From NCBI GenBank assembly GCA_035294245.1, contig DATGLG010000057.1, forward strand, positions 1 to 64,000: a stretch of DNA of 64,000 nt, written 5' to 3'. Below, piece by piece: positions 7,659-19,194 of this stretch. The DNA is from DATGLG01 sp035294245 (GTDB lineage: Bacteria > Pseudomonadota > Alphaproteobacteria > JACZXZ01). How positions within the stretch are numbered: position 1 is the stretch's first letter; each line of letters begins with the position of its first letter. The notes under the pieces are model-generated. The model saw only the letters and a program-made list of their open reading frames with translations. It was not told the origin of the DNA and did not search any database. The position numbers and the translations under genes were made by a program.

Positions 7659-8848
7659 GCGACGACCTGGCCGGGCTGTTTCGCCGTCACGTCTGCCAGA
7701 CATCGCCCGAGCCGATGGGCATCGTCGTCGTGCGCGCGGCGGGGGCGACGGTGTGGGACGCAGACGGGCGCGCGTGGCTCGACCTGCTCGCGGGCATGGG
7801 CGTCGCCAACGTGGGGCACAACCACCCGGCGGTCCTCGCCGCCGTGCGCGCGCAGCTCGAGCGCCACCTCCACGTGATGGTCTACGGGGAGCTCGTCCAG
7901 GAGGCGCAGGTCCGCTTGGCTGCACGGCTGGCTGGTCTCCTCCCCGCCCCGCTCTCGGTGGTCTACTTCACGTCGAGCGGGACGGAGGCGATCGAGGGCG
8001 CGCTCAAAACCGCGCGCAAGCACACCGGGCGTCCGAAGCTCGTCGCCTTCGAAGGGGCCTTCCACGGCGACACGCTGGGCGCGCTGTCGCTCGGCGGCAA
8101 CCCGCTCTACCGGACGCCGTTCGAGCCGCTGCTGCCCGGCGTCGTGCACCTCCCGTTCGACGACGAGGCGGCGCTCGCGGCGATCGACCGGGACACCGCG
8201 GCGGTCGTGGTCGAGCCCGTGCAGGCCGAGGGCGGCGTGCGCATCCCGCGGCGGACGTTCCTCCAGGCGCTCCGCCGCCGCTGCACGGAGACCGGGGCGC
8301 TGCTCGTCTTCGACGAGGTGGTGACGGGCTTCGGCCGCACCGGGCGGCTCTTCGCCTTCGAGCACGCGGGCGTCGTGCCCGACCTCCTGGTGCTCGCCAA
8401 GGCGCTCGGCGGCGGGCTGCCGCTCGGCGCCTTCGTCGGCTCGCCCGAGGTGCTGGCGACGCTCGCGCACGACCCCCCGCTCGCCCACGTGACCACCTTC
8501 GGCGGTCACCCGCTCTCCTGCGCGGCTGGGCTTGCGGCGCTCGAGGTGCTCGTGCGGGAGGCGCTGCCCGCCCGCGCCGCCGCTCTCGGGACGCAGCTCC
8601 AGGACCGCCTCGGCACGTTCCTCGGGCGCGGCGGCCTCGTCGCCGTGCGCGGGATCGGCCTGCTCCTCGGGCTCGAGTTCGCCGACGCCGCCTCGTGCGC
8701 GCGCTTTACCCGCCGCGCGCGCGACTCGGGCCTCCTCCTCGGCTGGACGCTCCACCGCGACACGGTGGTGCGGCTCGCGCCCCCGCTGGTGCTGACCGAC
8801 GCGGAGGCCGAGCGGGCGCTCGCGGCGATCGCGACGGCGCTAGCGTGA
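7655..8848 (+). CDS. class III PLP-dependent aminotransferase
   Basis: A 397-residue fold-type I aminotransferase of class III. Visible motifs are SSGTEAIEGALKTAR (cofactor phosphate site), VFDEVVTGFGRTGR (the Asp contacting the PLP ring) and VLAKALGGGLPLGAF with the Schiff-base lysine. Relatives move amino groups between omega-amines or amino acids and aldehydes or keto acids. Coupling to a LuxE/LuxC pair by a GTGA overlap suggests that its acceptor is the aldehyde made by LuxC, giving an amine, or the reverse; this is inference. It converges on prfB, with the ends overlapping by nine bases. Confidence 0.85.
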   Translation: MSDDLAGLFRRHVCQTSPEPMGIVVVRAAGATVWDADGRAWLDLLAGMGVANVGHNHPAVLAAVRAQLERHLHVMVYGELVQEAQVRLAARLAGLLPAPLSVVYFTSSGTEAIEGALKTARKHTGRPKLVAFEGAFHGDTLGALSLGGNPLYRTPFEPLLPGVVHLPFDDEAALAAIDRDTAAVVVEPVQAEGGVRIPRRTFLQALRRRCTETGALLVFDEVVTGFGRTGRLFAFEHAGVVPDLLVLAKALGGGLPLGAFVGSPEVLATLAHDPPLAHVTTFGGHPLSCAAGLAALEVLVREALPARAAALGTQLQDRLGTFLGRGGLVAVRGIGLLLGLEFADAASCARFTRRARDSGLLLGWTLHRDTVVRLAPPLVLTDAEAERALAAIATALA

Positions 8849-10007
8849 GTCCGGGCGCTCGGCGGCGCCCGCCCCGCGCCCCGCCGCGAGCCGCTGGCGG
8901 AGGTAGGCGTCGATGAACGCGTCGAGGTCGCCGTCGAGCACGGCGTCGGTGTTGCCGACCTCGATTCCCGTGCGGTGATCCTTCACCAGGCGGTAGGGCG
9001 CCAGCACGTAGGAGCGGATCTGGTGGCCGAAGCCGATCTCGCTCTTCCCCCCCGTGATCGCCGCCAGCTTCTCCTCCTGCTTGCGCCGCTCGAGCTCGTA
9101 GAGGCGGGCCTTCAGGATCTTCATCGCCATCGACTTGTTCTTGTGCTGGGAGCGCTCGTTCTGGCAGGCGACGACAATGCCGGTGGGCAGATGCGTCAGG
9201 CGCACCGCGGAGTCGGTCTTGTTCACGTGCTGGCCGCCCGCGCCGCTCGAGCGGTAGGTGTCGACGCGGAGGTCCTCGTCGCGGATCTCGACCTCGATGT
9301 CCTCCTCGATGTCCGGATAGACGAACACCGAGGCGAACGAGGTGTGCCGGCGGGCGTTGGCATCGAAGGGCGAGATGCGCACGAGGCGGTGCACGCCGGC
9401 CTCGGCCTTGAGGTAGCCGTAGGCGTAGGGGCCCGTCACCGTGAAGGTCGCGCTCTTGATGCCCGCGCCCTCGCCGGGCTGCTGCTCGACCAGCTCGGTG
9501 CGGTAGCCGCGCCGCTCGCACCAGCGGAGATACATGCGCAGCAGCATCTCGGCCCAGTCCTGCGCCTCGAGGCCGCCGGCGCCCGGATGGATCTCGACGA
9601 TCGCGCCGCCGGCGTCGTGCTCGCCGCCGAGGAGCTGCCGGAGCTCCAGGTCGTCGAGCGCGCGCTCGACCTCGGCCACCTTGGCGACGAGCTCGCCGAG
9701 GGCGTCGGGGTCGCCCTCGTCCGCGAGCTCGAGGAAGACCTGCGCCTCGTCGACGCCCTCGCGGAGCCGCCGCCAGCCTGCGATCGCGTCGCCGACCTGG
9801 GCGTGCTCGCGGCTTACCGCCTGCGCACGGCGGGGATCGTTCCACAGGCCCGGGTCGGCGACCTCCCGGCCGAGCGCCGCCGCCCGCGCTTCGAGCGCCG
9901 GCAGGTCAAAGGTGCCTCCCGAGCGCCTCCACGCGCTCGTCGAGCCTGCGCACGCGCTCGCGCAGCTCGGCGAGCGCGGTGGTGGGATCTACCGCCTTCG
10001 GCGCCAT
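8840..10007 (-). CDS. prfB: peptide chain release factor 2, with programmed +1 frameshift
   Basis: RF2, which reads UGA and UAA. The catalytic GGQ loop (SSGAGGQHVNKT) and the stop-codon-reading SPF tripeptide (RISPFDANARRHTSF) are present. The gene is in two frames: codons from ATG 10007 run to an in-frame TGA at 9908-9906; slipping by one base continues from GAC 9907 to the stop at 8840, for about 388 residues in all. The slip site CTT-TGA-C with an upstream GGGAGG is the classic autoregulatory site, so low RF2 favours its own synthesis. The start overlaps the 3' end of lnt by 19 bases. Confidence 0.93.
9905..9920 (-). promoter_or_regulatory. RF2 programmed +1 frameshift site
   Basis: On the minus strand GGGAGG (9920-9915) acts as an internal Shine-Dalgarno, three bases (CAC) follow, then CTT TGA C. 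The three-base spacing equals that of the well-studied E. coli site. The 33 codons before the TGA and the 355 after it both read as RF2 sequence. Confidence 0.93.
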
Positions 10008-11587
10008 CGCCGAGCACCATACCCGAAGCCGACGAGCGTGGCGAGCGCGCACGTCCAGGCAAAGACGTCCCCGAAGCGCGTGTAGAACGTCCGCACGGGC
10101 TGCCAGGCGATCTCGTCGGCGTGCCACAGCGGCTCGAAGAGCGGCCCCTGCCAGCGGATGCGGCCGTCGGGGTCGATGATCGCCGAGACGCCCGTGTTGG
10201 CGGCGCGCACGATCGGCACGCGGTTCTCCACCGCGCGCAGCGTCACGTGCGCGAGGAGCTGGTGGGGGGCGGCGGTGCGGCCGTACCAGGCGTCGTTGGA
10301 GATGTTGACGAGGAAGTCAGCCCCCCGCGCCACGAAGCGGCGGGTGAGCGCCGGGAAGATGCTCTCGTAGCAGATGAGCACGCCGAAGCGCCCCTGCGGG
10401 AGGTGAAAGACGGTCGGCACGTGGCCCGGCACGACGTCGCCCACGGCATCGACGATCCGGTTCACGAAGAAGAGCACGGACTGGAACGGGACGTACTCGC
10501 CGAAGGGCACGAGCTGCATCTTGTCGTAGAAGGCGACCTCCTCGCCCGCGGGCGAGACCAGGTAGGCGCGGTTCGCCTCCGCCGGCCCGCGGGGGCCCCG
10601 CTCGGCCGCCGGGCTGCCGAAGAGGAGGTACGTCCGCCCCTCCCGCGCCAGGTCGAGCACCTCGCGGCGCAGCGGCCCGGGTTCCTGGAAGAAGAACGGC
10701 GTGGCGGTCTCGGGCCAGACGACCAGCTCGGGGCGCCGGGCGAAGCTCGCGCGCGTGAGCTCGCGGTAGCGGCGCATGGTGTCGCCCTGGTACGCGGGGT
10801 CCCATTTGTGGTCCTGTTCGACGTTGCCCTGCACGAGCGCCACCTCGATGCGGCCCGCAGGCGCCTGCCCGCGGAGCTGCTCCGCCCGCCAGCGCCCGAG
10901 CGCGGGCAGGCACACGAGCAGGACCGTGAGGGCAACCAGCGCCGGGAGCACGCGGCGGCGGAGCCCCTCGCCGCGGCGGCGCAGCACCTCGGCGGTCACC
11001 GCGTTGAACAGCACGAGCACGGCCGAGATGCCGTAGACGCCGGTCACCTCGGCCATCTGCACGAGGTCGTGATAGCGGTACTGCGAGTAGCCGAGCAGCG
11101 CCCAGGGAAAGCCGATGAAGAACCAGCCCCGCAGCCACTCGAGCGTCACCCAGAGCGGGGCCGCGAGCCAGAGCGCCGGCAGCCCCGCCCGCTCGAGCCA
11201 GCGCAGCCCGGCGGCGAAGGCGCCGAGGTAGCAGGCGAGCACGCTCACCATGAGCACGAGCACGCCCACCGCGGCGGCGAGCGGCAGGGCCGTGTAGTGC
11301 ACGATCGTGTACGCGACCCAGTAGACGCTCGCGAGATAGAAGGCGAAGCCCGCGATCCAGCCGAGGCCGAAGGCCGCCCGGGGCTCGAGGTCGCGCACGG
11401 CAAGCAGCAGCGGGACGAGCCCCACCCAGGCGAGCGGCTCCCAGTCGAGCGCCGGGAAGGCGGCGGCGAGCGCAAGCCCGCTCACCGCGGCGAGCAGCAC
11501 GCGCCGCCAGCGCGCCGCTGCGCGCGCTGGCAGGGGCGCCGGCGCCGGCCCGCCGTCGGGCCCCACCGCGAGCGTCGGGGTCGCCAC
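9989..11587 (-). CDS. lnt: apolipoprotein N-acyltransferase
   Basis: A 532-residue inner-membrane enzyme that N-acylates the lipid-modified cysteine of lipoproteins. Several transmembrane segments fill the first 230 residues, then comes a periplasmic nitrilase-like domain with the catalytic Glu in VVWPETATPFF, Lys in FYDKMQLVPFGEYVPF and Cys in GVLICYESIFP; a final membrane helix precedes the basic tail. GTG 11587 is used. Its end overlaps prfB, so lnt and prfB are probably one message. Confidence 0.92.
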   Translation of the reverse strand: MATPTLAVGPDGGPAPAPLPARAAARWRRVLLAAVSGLALAAAFPALDWEPLAWVGLVPLLLAVRDLEPRAAFGLGWIAGFAFYLASVYWVAYTIVHYTALPLAAAVGVLVLMVSVLACYLGAFAAGLRWLERAGLPALWLAAPLWVTLEWLRGWFFIGFPWALLGYSQYRYHDLVQMAEVTGVYGISAVLVLFNAVTAEVLRRRGEGLRRRVLPALVALTVLLVCLPALGRWRAEQLRGQAPAGRIEVALVQGNVEQDHKWDPAYQGDTMRRYRELTRASFARRPELVVWPETATPFFFQEPGPLRREVLDLAREGRTYLLFGSPAAERGPRGPAEANRAYLVSPAGEEVAFYDKMQLVPFGEYVPFQSVLFFVNRIVDAVGDVVPGHVPTVFHLPQGRFGVLICYESIFPALTRRFVARGADFLVNISNDAWYGRTAAPHQLLAHVTLRAVENRVPIVRAANTGVSAIIDPDGRIRWQGPLFEPLWHADEIAWQPVRTFYTRFGDVFAWTCALATLVGFGYGARRWRRRR

Positions 11588-11642
11588 CGGACCTTAGGTA
11601 GAGGGGGGCCCGGCCGAGGGCAAGCCGGGCGCCGTCACGATG

Positions 11643-12119
11643 CTAGTCACCTGTCCGAGTAATGCTCCGGCTACGGCGGCGAATGGCCGGCTGCAACCGG
11701 CGCGCGAGCGCCCGCTCGCGCCGCCGCATGCGCGCAGCCTCCGCCGCCGAGCGCTCGTGGTCGTAGCCGAGGAGGTGGAGGAGCCCGTGGACGAGCAGCC
11801 GCTCGGCCTCCGCGGCCACCGAGGCGCCGCGCCGGGCCGCCTGCCGGCGCGCGGTCTCCACCGAGATCACGACGTCGCCGAGGAGCCCCGGGGGCGCGCC
11901 GCCCGCGCCCTCGCGCTGCGCGAAGGCGAGCACGTCGGTCGGCCGGTCGACGCCTCGCCACCTCCGGTTGAGCTGCCGCATCGTCCGATCCGAGACCAGC
12001 AGCACGGAGAGCTCGGCGTGGGAGAGGCGCAGCGCGACGAGCAGCTGCTCGGCGCTCCGCCGCAGCCGCGCGGCGAGCCGCGGCCAGCGCCGCCCGCGCG
12101 CGCTCAGGCCGACCGGCAC
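11643..12119 (-). CDS. ybeY: endoribonuclease YbeY (rRNA maturation factor)
   Basis: A 158-residue metal-dependent endoribonuclease acting in 16S rRNA 3' maturation and ribosome quality control. The zinc-binding HGLLHLLGYDHE motif (H-x3-H-x5-H) is intact, and DRPTDVLAFAQRE is the other family signature. The basic C-terminal tail extends past the usual end and includes the 14-base repeat tag. GTG 12119 follows the phoH stop by one base; the GGTGA around the phoH stop may serve as the ribosome site. Confidence 0.9.
   Translation of the reverse strand: MPVGLSARGRRWPRLAARLRRSAEQLLVALRLSHAELSVLLVSDRTMRQLNRRWRGVDRPTDVLAFAQREGAGGAPPGLLGDVVISVETARRQAARRGASVAAEAERLLVHGLLHLLGYDHERSAAEAARMRRRERALARRLQPAIRRRSRSITRTGD
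11650..11663 (+). repeat. second copy of 14-base tag cctgtccgagtaat
   Basis: Identical, in inverted orientation, to the sequence at 119-132. Here it lies within the last codons of ybeY and encodes ITRTG on the minus strand; at the other site it lies just past a stop codon. Sequence outside the 14 bases is not shared, so this looks like the end of a short dispersed element. Confidence 0.4.
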
Positions 12120-12120
12120 G

Positions 12121-13100
12121 TCACCGCGCGCCGCGCTCGGCGCGCTCGTAGGCGCTGATGATGTCCTGGACGAGCGGGTGGCGCACGACGTCGCGCTCGG
12201 TGAACGTGACGAAGCAGATGCCGCGCACGCCGGCGAGGATCGCCTGCGCCTCCTTGAGGCCCGAGGGCTTCCCCGCCGGCAGGTCGATCTGGGTGACGTC
12301 GCCGGTCACCACGGCCTTCGACCCGAAGCCGAGGCGGGTGAGGAACATCTTCATCTGCTCGCTGGTGGTGTTCTGCGCCTCGTCGAGGATCACGAACGCG
12401 TCGTTGAGCGTGCGGCCGCGCATAAAGGCGAGCGGGGCGACCTCGATCGTCCCGCGCTCGACCATCTTGCGCGCACGATCGAAGTCGACCATGTCGTGCA
12501 GCGCATCGTAGAGCGGGCGAAGATAGGGGTTCACCTTCTCGGCGAGGTCGCCGGGCAGGAAGCCGAGCTTCTCCCCCGCCTCGACCGCCGGCCGCGCGAG
12601 CACGATGCGGCTGAACGTGTTCTTCATGAGCTCGGCCACGGCCATCGCCATCGCGAGGTAGGTCTTCCCCGTGCCCGCCGGCCCGATGCCGAAGACCAGG
12701 TCGTAGTTGCGGATCGCGTCGATGTACGCCTTCTGCGCGACGCTCTTCGGCGTGATCACCCGCTTGTGCGCCGAGATGAACACCGTGTCGAGGAAGATGT
12801 CGCGGAGCTTCGCGTTGCGGTCGCCCGAGAGGATGCGCAGCGCGTACTCGACGTCGGCGCGGTAGACGGGGTAGCCCTGCTCGAGGAGCCCGTAGAGCTG
12901 GGTGAGCACGCGGCTCGCGAGCTCGACCTCGAGCGGGTCGCCGACGAGGGTGAGCGCGCCCTCGCCCACCTCGATGCTCACCCCGAGCTCGCGCTCGACG
13001 AGCTTCACGTGCTCGTCGTGCTGGCCGAGCAGCTCGCGGAAGAGCGCGGGGTCGGCGAAATGGAGCACCGGCGGCGCGGCGGCGGGCTCGACCAAGGCGG

Positions 13101-13104
<4 letters not shown>
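12121..13104 (-). CDS. phoH: PhoH-family ATPase
   Basis: A 327-residue PhoH-like protein, normally found beside ybeY and acting in RNA metabolism. An N-terminal single-strand nucleic-acid-binding region (about 20-90) precedes the ATPase domain, with Walker A GPAGTGKTYLAMAMA near 140 and the Walker B stretch DAFVILDEAQN. I place the start at TTG 13104 because it overlaps the alaS stop as TTGA, has GGGGAG upstream, and gives the normal family length. Confidence 0.9.
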
Positions 13105-15752
<2,648 letters not shown>

Positions 15753-15956
15753 GATGCTCGGAATCTACCGGCTCGCCCCCGCAGCGGCAACCCGCGGGCC
15801 GCCTGCGGCGCCACGCTGCGGGGAGGCCCCGGGGGTCAGGGGAAAGACCTGGTCGCCGCCGGAGCGCAGGAGCCCACCGTCGCTGCGGTCCTCGTAGTCG
15901 TCGAGAAACGTCTCCAGCCCCTTGGCGGCGGCCGGAAGCGCCTGGGCGCACGTCGT

Positions 15957-16040
15957 GGCCTCGCGCATGTCGCGAGCCAGGGCGATGAGTTCCTCGCTCA
16001 CCTGGGCTGTCTGGATGGTGCGGTTCTGGTGGCACCGAAC
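15957..16040 (-). pseudogene. relic of type I restriction subunit HsdR (C-terminal fragment)
   Basis: Within an otherwise unconvincing reading frame (15765-16088), 28 residues (HQNRTIQTAQVSEELIALAR and flanks, ending DMREA) match the conserved C-terminal helicase-distal segment of HsdR proteins. Nothing else of HsdR, and no hsdM or hsdS, is present. The rest of the frame is unlike any protein I know. I read it as debris of a restriction system lost from the island. Confidence 0.5.
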
Positions 16041-16084
16041 GCTCCGCCCGAGCCAGCACCACCTCGCTGTAGTGAACGTTCTCA

Positions 16085-17293
16085 TCACTCGACCCAGTGC
16101 GCGACGAGATGCGCGAGAAACTCCTCCACCGCTATGCCGTCGCCGCCGACGAGGAGCGTGCGCTTCGGCTTGAACGCCGCTGCAAAGGCCGCGATGCCGG
16201 CCGGGAGGTCCCGCGTGCGGCCGCTCTTGACCTCGATCGCCACGAGCCGGCGTCCCACCTTCACGACGAAATCCACCTCGCGGCCGCGCTCGCGCCAGTA
16301 GAACACCTCGTACCCGTCCGCGGCCCGGGCATTGGCGAGATGCGCTCCCACGGCCGACTCGGTGAGCCGGCCCCAGAACTCACGATCGGCGCGCGCTTCG
16401 TCGAACGATAGCCCGCTCGTCGCCGTCATCAGCGCCGTGTTCATTACCTGCAACTTGGGACTCGATCCGCGGCTGCGCGCCGCGTCCCCTGCGAACTTCT
16501 GCAGGCCGCACACCAGTCCCGCGCCGGCGAGGAGGTCGAGGTAGTGCGCGAGCGTGGTCGTGTTGCCCGCGTCCTGCAACTGGCCCAGCATCTTCGTGTA
16601 GGACAGAATTTGCCCCGAGTAGCGGCAGGCGAGCTCGAACACCCGCCTGAGCAGCGCGGGCTTGTCCACGCGCGTGAGCAGCAGCACGTCGCGCGAGACG
16701 GAGGTCTCGATCAGGCTGTCGGCGATGTAGCGCCGCCAGCGCTCGGGCTCACGGACGAGCGGCGCGGCGCCCGGATAGCCACCGAAGTACAAAAAGTCAT
16801 CCAGGCCGAAGCCGAACGCCGCGCGCATCTCCGCGTACGACCAGTGCGGCAGGTGCAGCAACTCGAAGCGGCCGGCCAAGCTCTCGCTCATTCCGCGCGC
16901 GATCAAGAGCGGAGCCGAGCCGAGCAGCACGACCTTCAGCCGCACGCGCCTGCGGGTGTCTTCGTCCCACAGGCGCTTGACCGTCTCGGACCAGCCGGGG
17001 ATCTTGTGGATCTCGTCGAGCACCAGCACCGCGCCGCGCCCGCCGGTGTCGCGCGCGGCCAGGCGCGCCGCTTCCCACTGCTGGGCAATCCACTCCGACC
17101 CGCGAAGGGTGGGCTCGTCGGCGCTCGCGTAGCGCACTGGCGCGCCCAGACCCTCCGCCACCTGCTGCACCAGCGTGGTCTTGCCCACTTGGCGCGGGCC
17201 CGCCACCACCTGGATGAACCGCCGCGGCTCGGCCAGCCGCCGCGCCAGCTCGGCGGCCTGGGGGCGGCGGTAGAGGGTACGCGCTTTGCTCAT
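16085..17293 (-). CDS. DUF4143-family AAA ATPase
   Basis: A 402-residue protein with an N-terminal AAA domain (Walker A AGPRQVGKTTLVQQ at about 31-44; Walker B AVLVLDEIHKIPGW near 90-105) and a C-terminal DUF4143 domain that includes a nuclease-like YWRERGREVDFVVK and AIEVKSG stretch. Such ATPases are abundant, often mobile or strain-specific, and of unknown cellular role. It lies in the alaS-recX island with restriction and toxin-antitoxin debris. An inverted repeat sits just upstream of its ATG. Confidence 0.85.
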   Translation of the reverse strand: MSKARTLYRRPQAAELARRLAEPRRFIQVVAGPRQVGKTTLVQQVAEGLGAPVRYASADEPTLRGSEWIAQQWEAARLAARDTGGRGAVLVLDEIHKIPGWSETVKRLWDEDTRRRVRLKVVLLGSAPLLIARGMSESLAGRFELLHLPHWSYAEMRAAFGFGLDDFLYFGGYPGAAPLVREPERWRRYIADSLIETSVSRDVLLLTRVDKPALLRRVFELACRYSGQILSYTKMLGQLQDAGNTTTLAHYLDLLAGAGLVCGLQKFAGDAARSRGSSPKLQVMNTALMTATSGLSFDEARADREFWGRLTESAVGAHLANARAADGYEVFYWRERGREVDFVVKVGRRLVAIEVKSGRTRDLPAGIAAFAAAFKPKRTLLVGGDGIAVEEFLAHLVAHWVE

Positions 17294-17298
17294 GACGT

Positions 17299-17324
17299 TG
17301 AGTGTTTTTACTCAGCATGTTGAG
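17299..17324. promoter_or_regulatory. overlapping inverted repeats upstream of the DUF4143 ATPase
   Basis: TGAGT-N6-ACTCA (17299-17314) followed without gap by the imperfect palindrome CTCAGCATGTTGAG (17311-17324). It is the only AT-rich patch in the region and lies 6-31 bases before the ATG, so it may be an operator or the -10 region of the gene. The remaining bases to 17532 show nothing else. Confidence 0.35.
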
Positions 17325-17532
17325 TTCTGCAAGAACCGCACGCAGAGTGGGGGTAACACGCCCGCTCAGCCCCGGCGGGCACCTACACTCGTGCTTTCAG
17401 GGCGGCGGAGGACTCGCGCGATTCTCCACCACCACAACCGCGCGCGATGGAGACGGCCATCGCCCAACGCGAAAGTTGAGGGGCGCGGTTCACCGCGTCC
17501 GCTCCAGCGCGTGGTTGGGCAGCCCGTACCTG

Positions 17533-18345
17533 TCACTCCTTGGTGCCTACGGCCAGCAGATGTGCGCTGACACCGACAATGGATGCTTCCCTCTCCAGGG
17601 CGCGCGCCACGCGCAGCAGATCCTCCCGTTTCCTGCTATCCGCCCACCGTTCCTCGAAGTCCGGCAGGAGCCATCCAGGACCTTCGAGCCCAAACACCGC
17701 GCAACACGTGAAGCCAGCCGACATGACCTCGGCCCGCAGCTCCTCCGGACGATGGAAATACGCGGTGGTGAAGTAGTCCCGGTTGTGGGTCGGGTTCCGA
17801 TGCTGCCCTTGTTCCAGGTCGGTCGTCACGATTCGCCGGAAATCGGCGTCTGCAAGGAGGTCCCGCGCAAGTCCATCCAGCGCTGAGGCGTAGCGCGAAA
17901 TCGCAGCGGCAAACAGGATGCCGCCCCCTCGGAGCACCCGGTAGGCCTCCCGAAGCGCACGCGATCGCTCGGCTTCCTCCGTGAGGTGGTACAGCGGCCC
18001 CAACAGGAGCACTCCGTCCGCGGCGTTCTCGGCAAACGCCAAGGCCCGGGCGTCTCCCACCTGGCAGGAACAGTTCCTATTCGACGATGCCGCGCTCCGA
18101 CATCGTGCCTCTGCGACCAGTCGAGGCACAGGGTCGACGAGATGCACCTGATAGCCGCGCTCCGCCAGCCAGAGCGAATAGGCACCGGCGGCGCCGCCGA
18201 CATCGAGAATGGTAGCCGGCGGGGGCGGCAGGTACCGACGGACGATCTCCTTCGTGCGCGCGAACTCGAGCTGAGCGGGCCCCGTCGCGAGACGCGCTTC
18301 CTCCGCCGCTTCCTGATAGTAGTCGGCAATTTCTTTGCGGAGCAC
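17533..18345 (-). CDS. class I SAM-dependent methyltransferase
   Basis: A 270-residue methyltransferase. The SAM-binding motif I ILDVGGAAGAYSLWLAERGY lies at about 45-64, followed by motif II HLVDPVP and GDARALAFAENAADGVLLLG near 100-115; the region YHLTEEAERSRALREAYRVL is typical of small-molecule methyltransferases. More AAT and TTT codons than the flanking backbone genes suggest a foreign origin. Substrate unknown. Confidence 0.8.
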   Translation of the reverse strand: MLRKEIADYYQEAAEEARLATGPAQLEFARTKEIVRRYLPPPPATILDVGGAAGAYSLWLAERGYQVHLVDPVPRLVAEARCRSAASSNRNCSCQVGDARALAFAENAADGVLLLGPLYHLTEEAERSRALREAYRVLRGGGILFAAAISRYASALDGLARDLLADADFRRIVTTDLEQGQHRNPTHNRDYFTTAYFHRPEELRAEVMSAGFTCCAVFGLEGPGWLLPDFEERWADSRKREDLLRVARALEREASIVGVSAHLLAVGTKE

Positions 18346-18386
18346 CGGCCTCGGTTGCGCCTTCCCAGATGAATCCGTGGCTGCGC

Positions 18387-18569
18387 CTACCTCGCGGGCG
18401 GCGGCCCGGCGACCCGCTCCGACCGCAGGTCAGGCTTCGCCGACATCCAACAAGACCGCCACTCGTTCGAGTGCCTCACGCACCCCTCGCTGACATCCAC
18501 ATCCCCGGCGAAAGGCTTCGGGATTCTCAGCGCGAGACTGTTACCCCACTTCTGCACTCGAACCCGCAT
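18387..18569 (-). pseudogene. truncated MazE/AbrB-type antitoxin
   Basis: The first 20 residues (MRVRVQKWGNSLALRIPKPF) are the swapped-hairpin DNA-binding fold of MazE-type antitoxins, preceded by a good ribosome site (gaggggg). After about residue 29 the frame loses all similarity and runs to a stop at 18387; no toxin gene follows. Either the antitoxin was cut and fused to unrelated sequence, or a small deletion shifted the frame. The remaining bases to recX hold no other gene I can see. Confidence 0.5.
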
Positions 18570-18773
18570 AATGTCCCCCTCGATCGCGTCTCTACAAACA
18601 AGATACCCGGGTTCGCCTCGCAAGGGACAGCCCGCGGCCTCCAACCGCCACGCGAAGCCCTGCACGTGAATCGGCGCCGGCCGATCGCTCGCTCAGCCCG
18701 CGGTGCGCGCAGCGGCCGCACACCCCTTTTGAGGCAGCACCATCTCGAACTGCACGCCGAGACCGAGGCTCTG

Positions 18774-19190
18774 TTAGGTGTCGAGCACGTCGGCGATGAC
18801 CTCCTCCGGAAAGCCCCGGCTCGCGAGCAGCCGCCAGGCGCGGGCGCCCGTCGCGCCCGTGCGCGCGAGCGCCCGCCGCGCCCACGTGGCCTCGTCCGCG
18901 CCGTCGCGCGACGCCGCGACGGCCTCGGCGACGAGCGTCTCGGGGAGCCCGCGCGCCGCGAGATCGGCGGCGATGCGCAGGCTGCCCGCCCCGCGGGCGC
19001 GGAGCTGCGCGGCGCGGTCGTGGGCGAGCCGCGCGTCGTCGACGTAGCCGAGCTCGCGGCAGCGGGCGACCGCGGCGGCCGCCGTCGCGGGGCGGTAGCC
19101 GAGGCCGACCAGACGCGCCTCGAGCTCCGCCCCCGTGCGCGGCGCGCGCGCGAGGAGCCGTGCGGCGACGTCGAACGGAGTCGGCGCCGT
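18774..19190 (-). CDS. recX: RecX regulatory protein, start codon unclear
   Basis: The frame reads as RecX, the small helical inhibitor/modulator of RecA filaments: FDVAARLLARAPRTGAELEA, then RELGYVDDARLAHDRAAQLR and RIAADLAARGLPETLVAEAV are the three-helix repeats of the family. It follows pilT directly. No ATG, GTG or TTG occurs in frame between an upstream TGA inside pilT and the conserved N-terminus, so translation must begin at a rare codon (ACG 19190 is one candidate), or a base is wrong near the end of pilT. Coordinates of the start are therefore provisional. Confidence 0.7.
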   Translation of the reverse strand, partial: TAPTPFDVAARLLARAPRTGAELEARLVGLGYRPATAAAAVARCRELGYVDDARLAHDRAAQLRARGAGSLRIAADLAARGLPETLVAEAVAASRDGADEATWARRALARTGATGARAWRLLASRGFPEEVIADVLDT

Positions 19191-19194
19191 GCGG

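Noticed and set aside
5446..8848. bacterial luminescence (lux) operon
   Set aside because: LuxC and LuxE homologues are present but no luxA, luxB or luxD.
15765..16088. 107-aa protein upstream of alaS
   Set aside because: Only the first third matches anything (HsdR); the rest is low-complexity G, A, P and R. Kept as a relic only.
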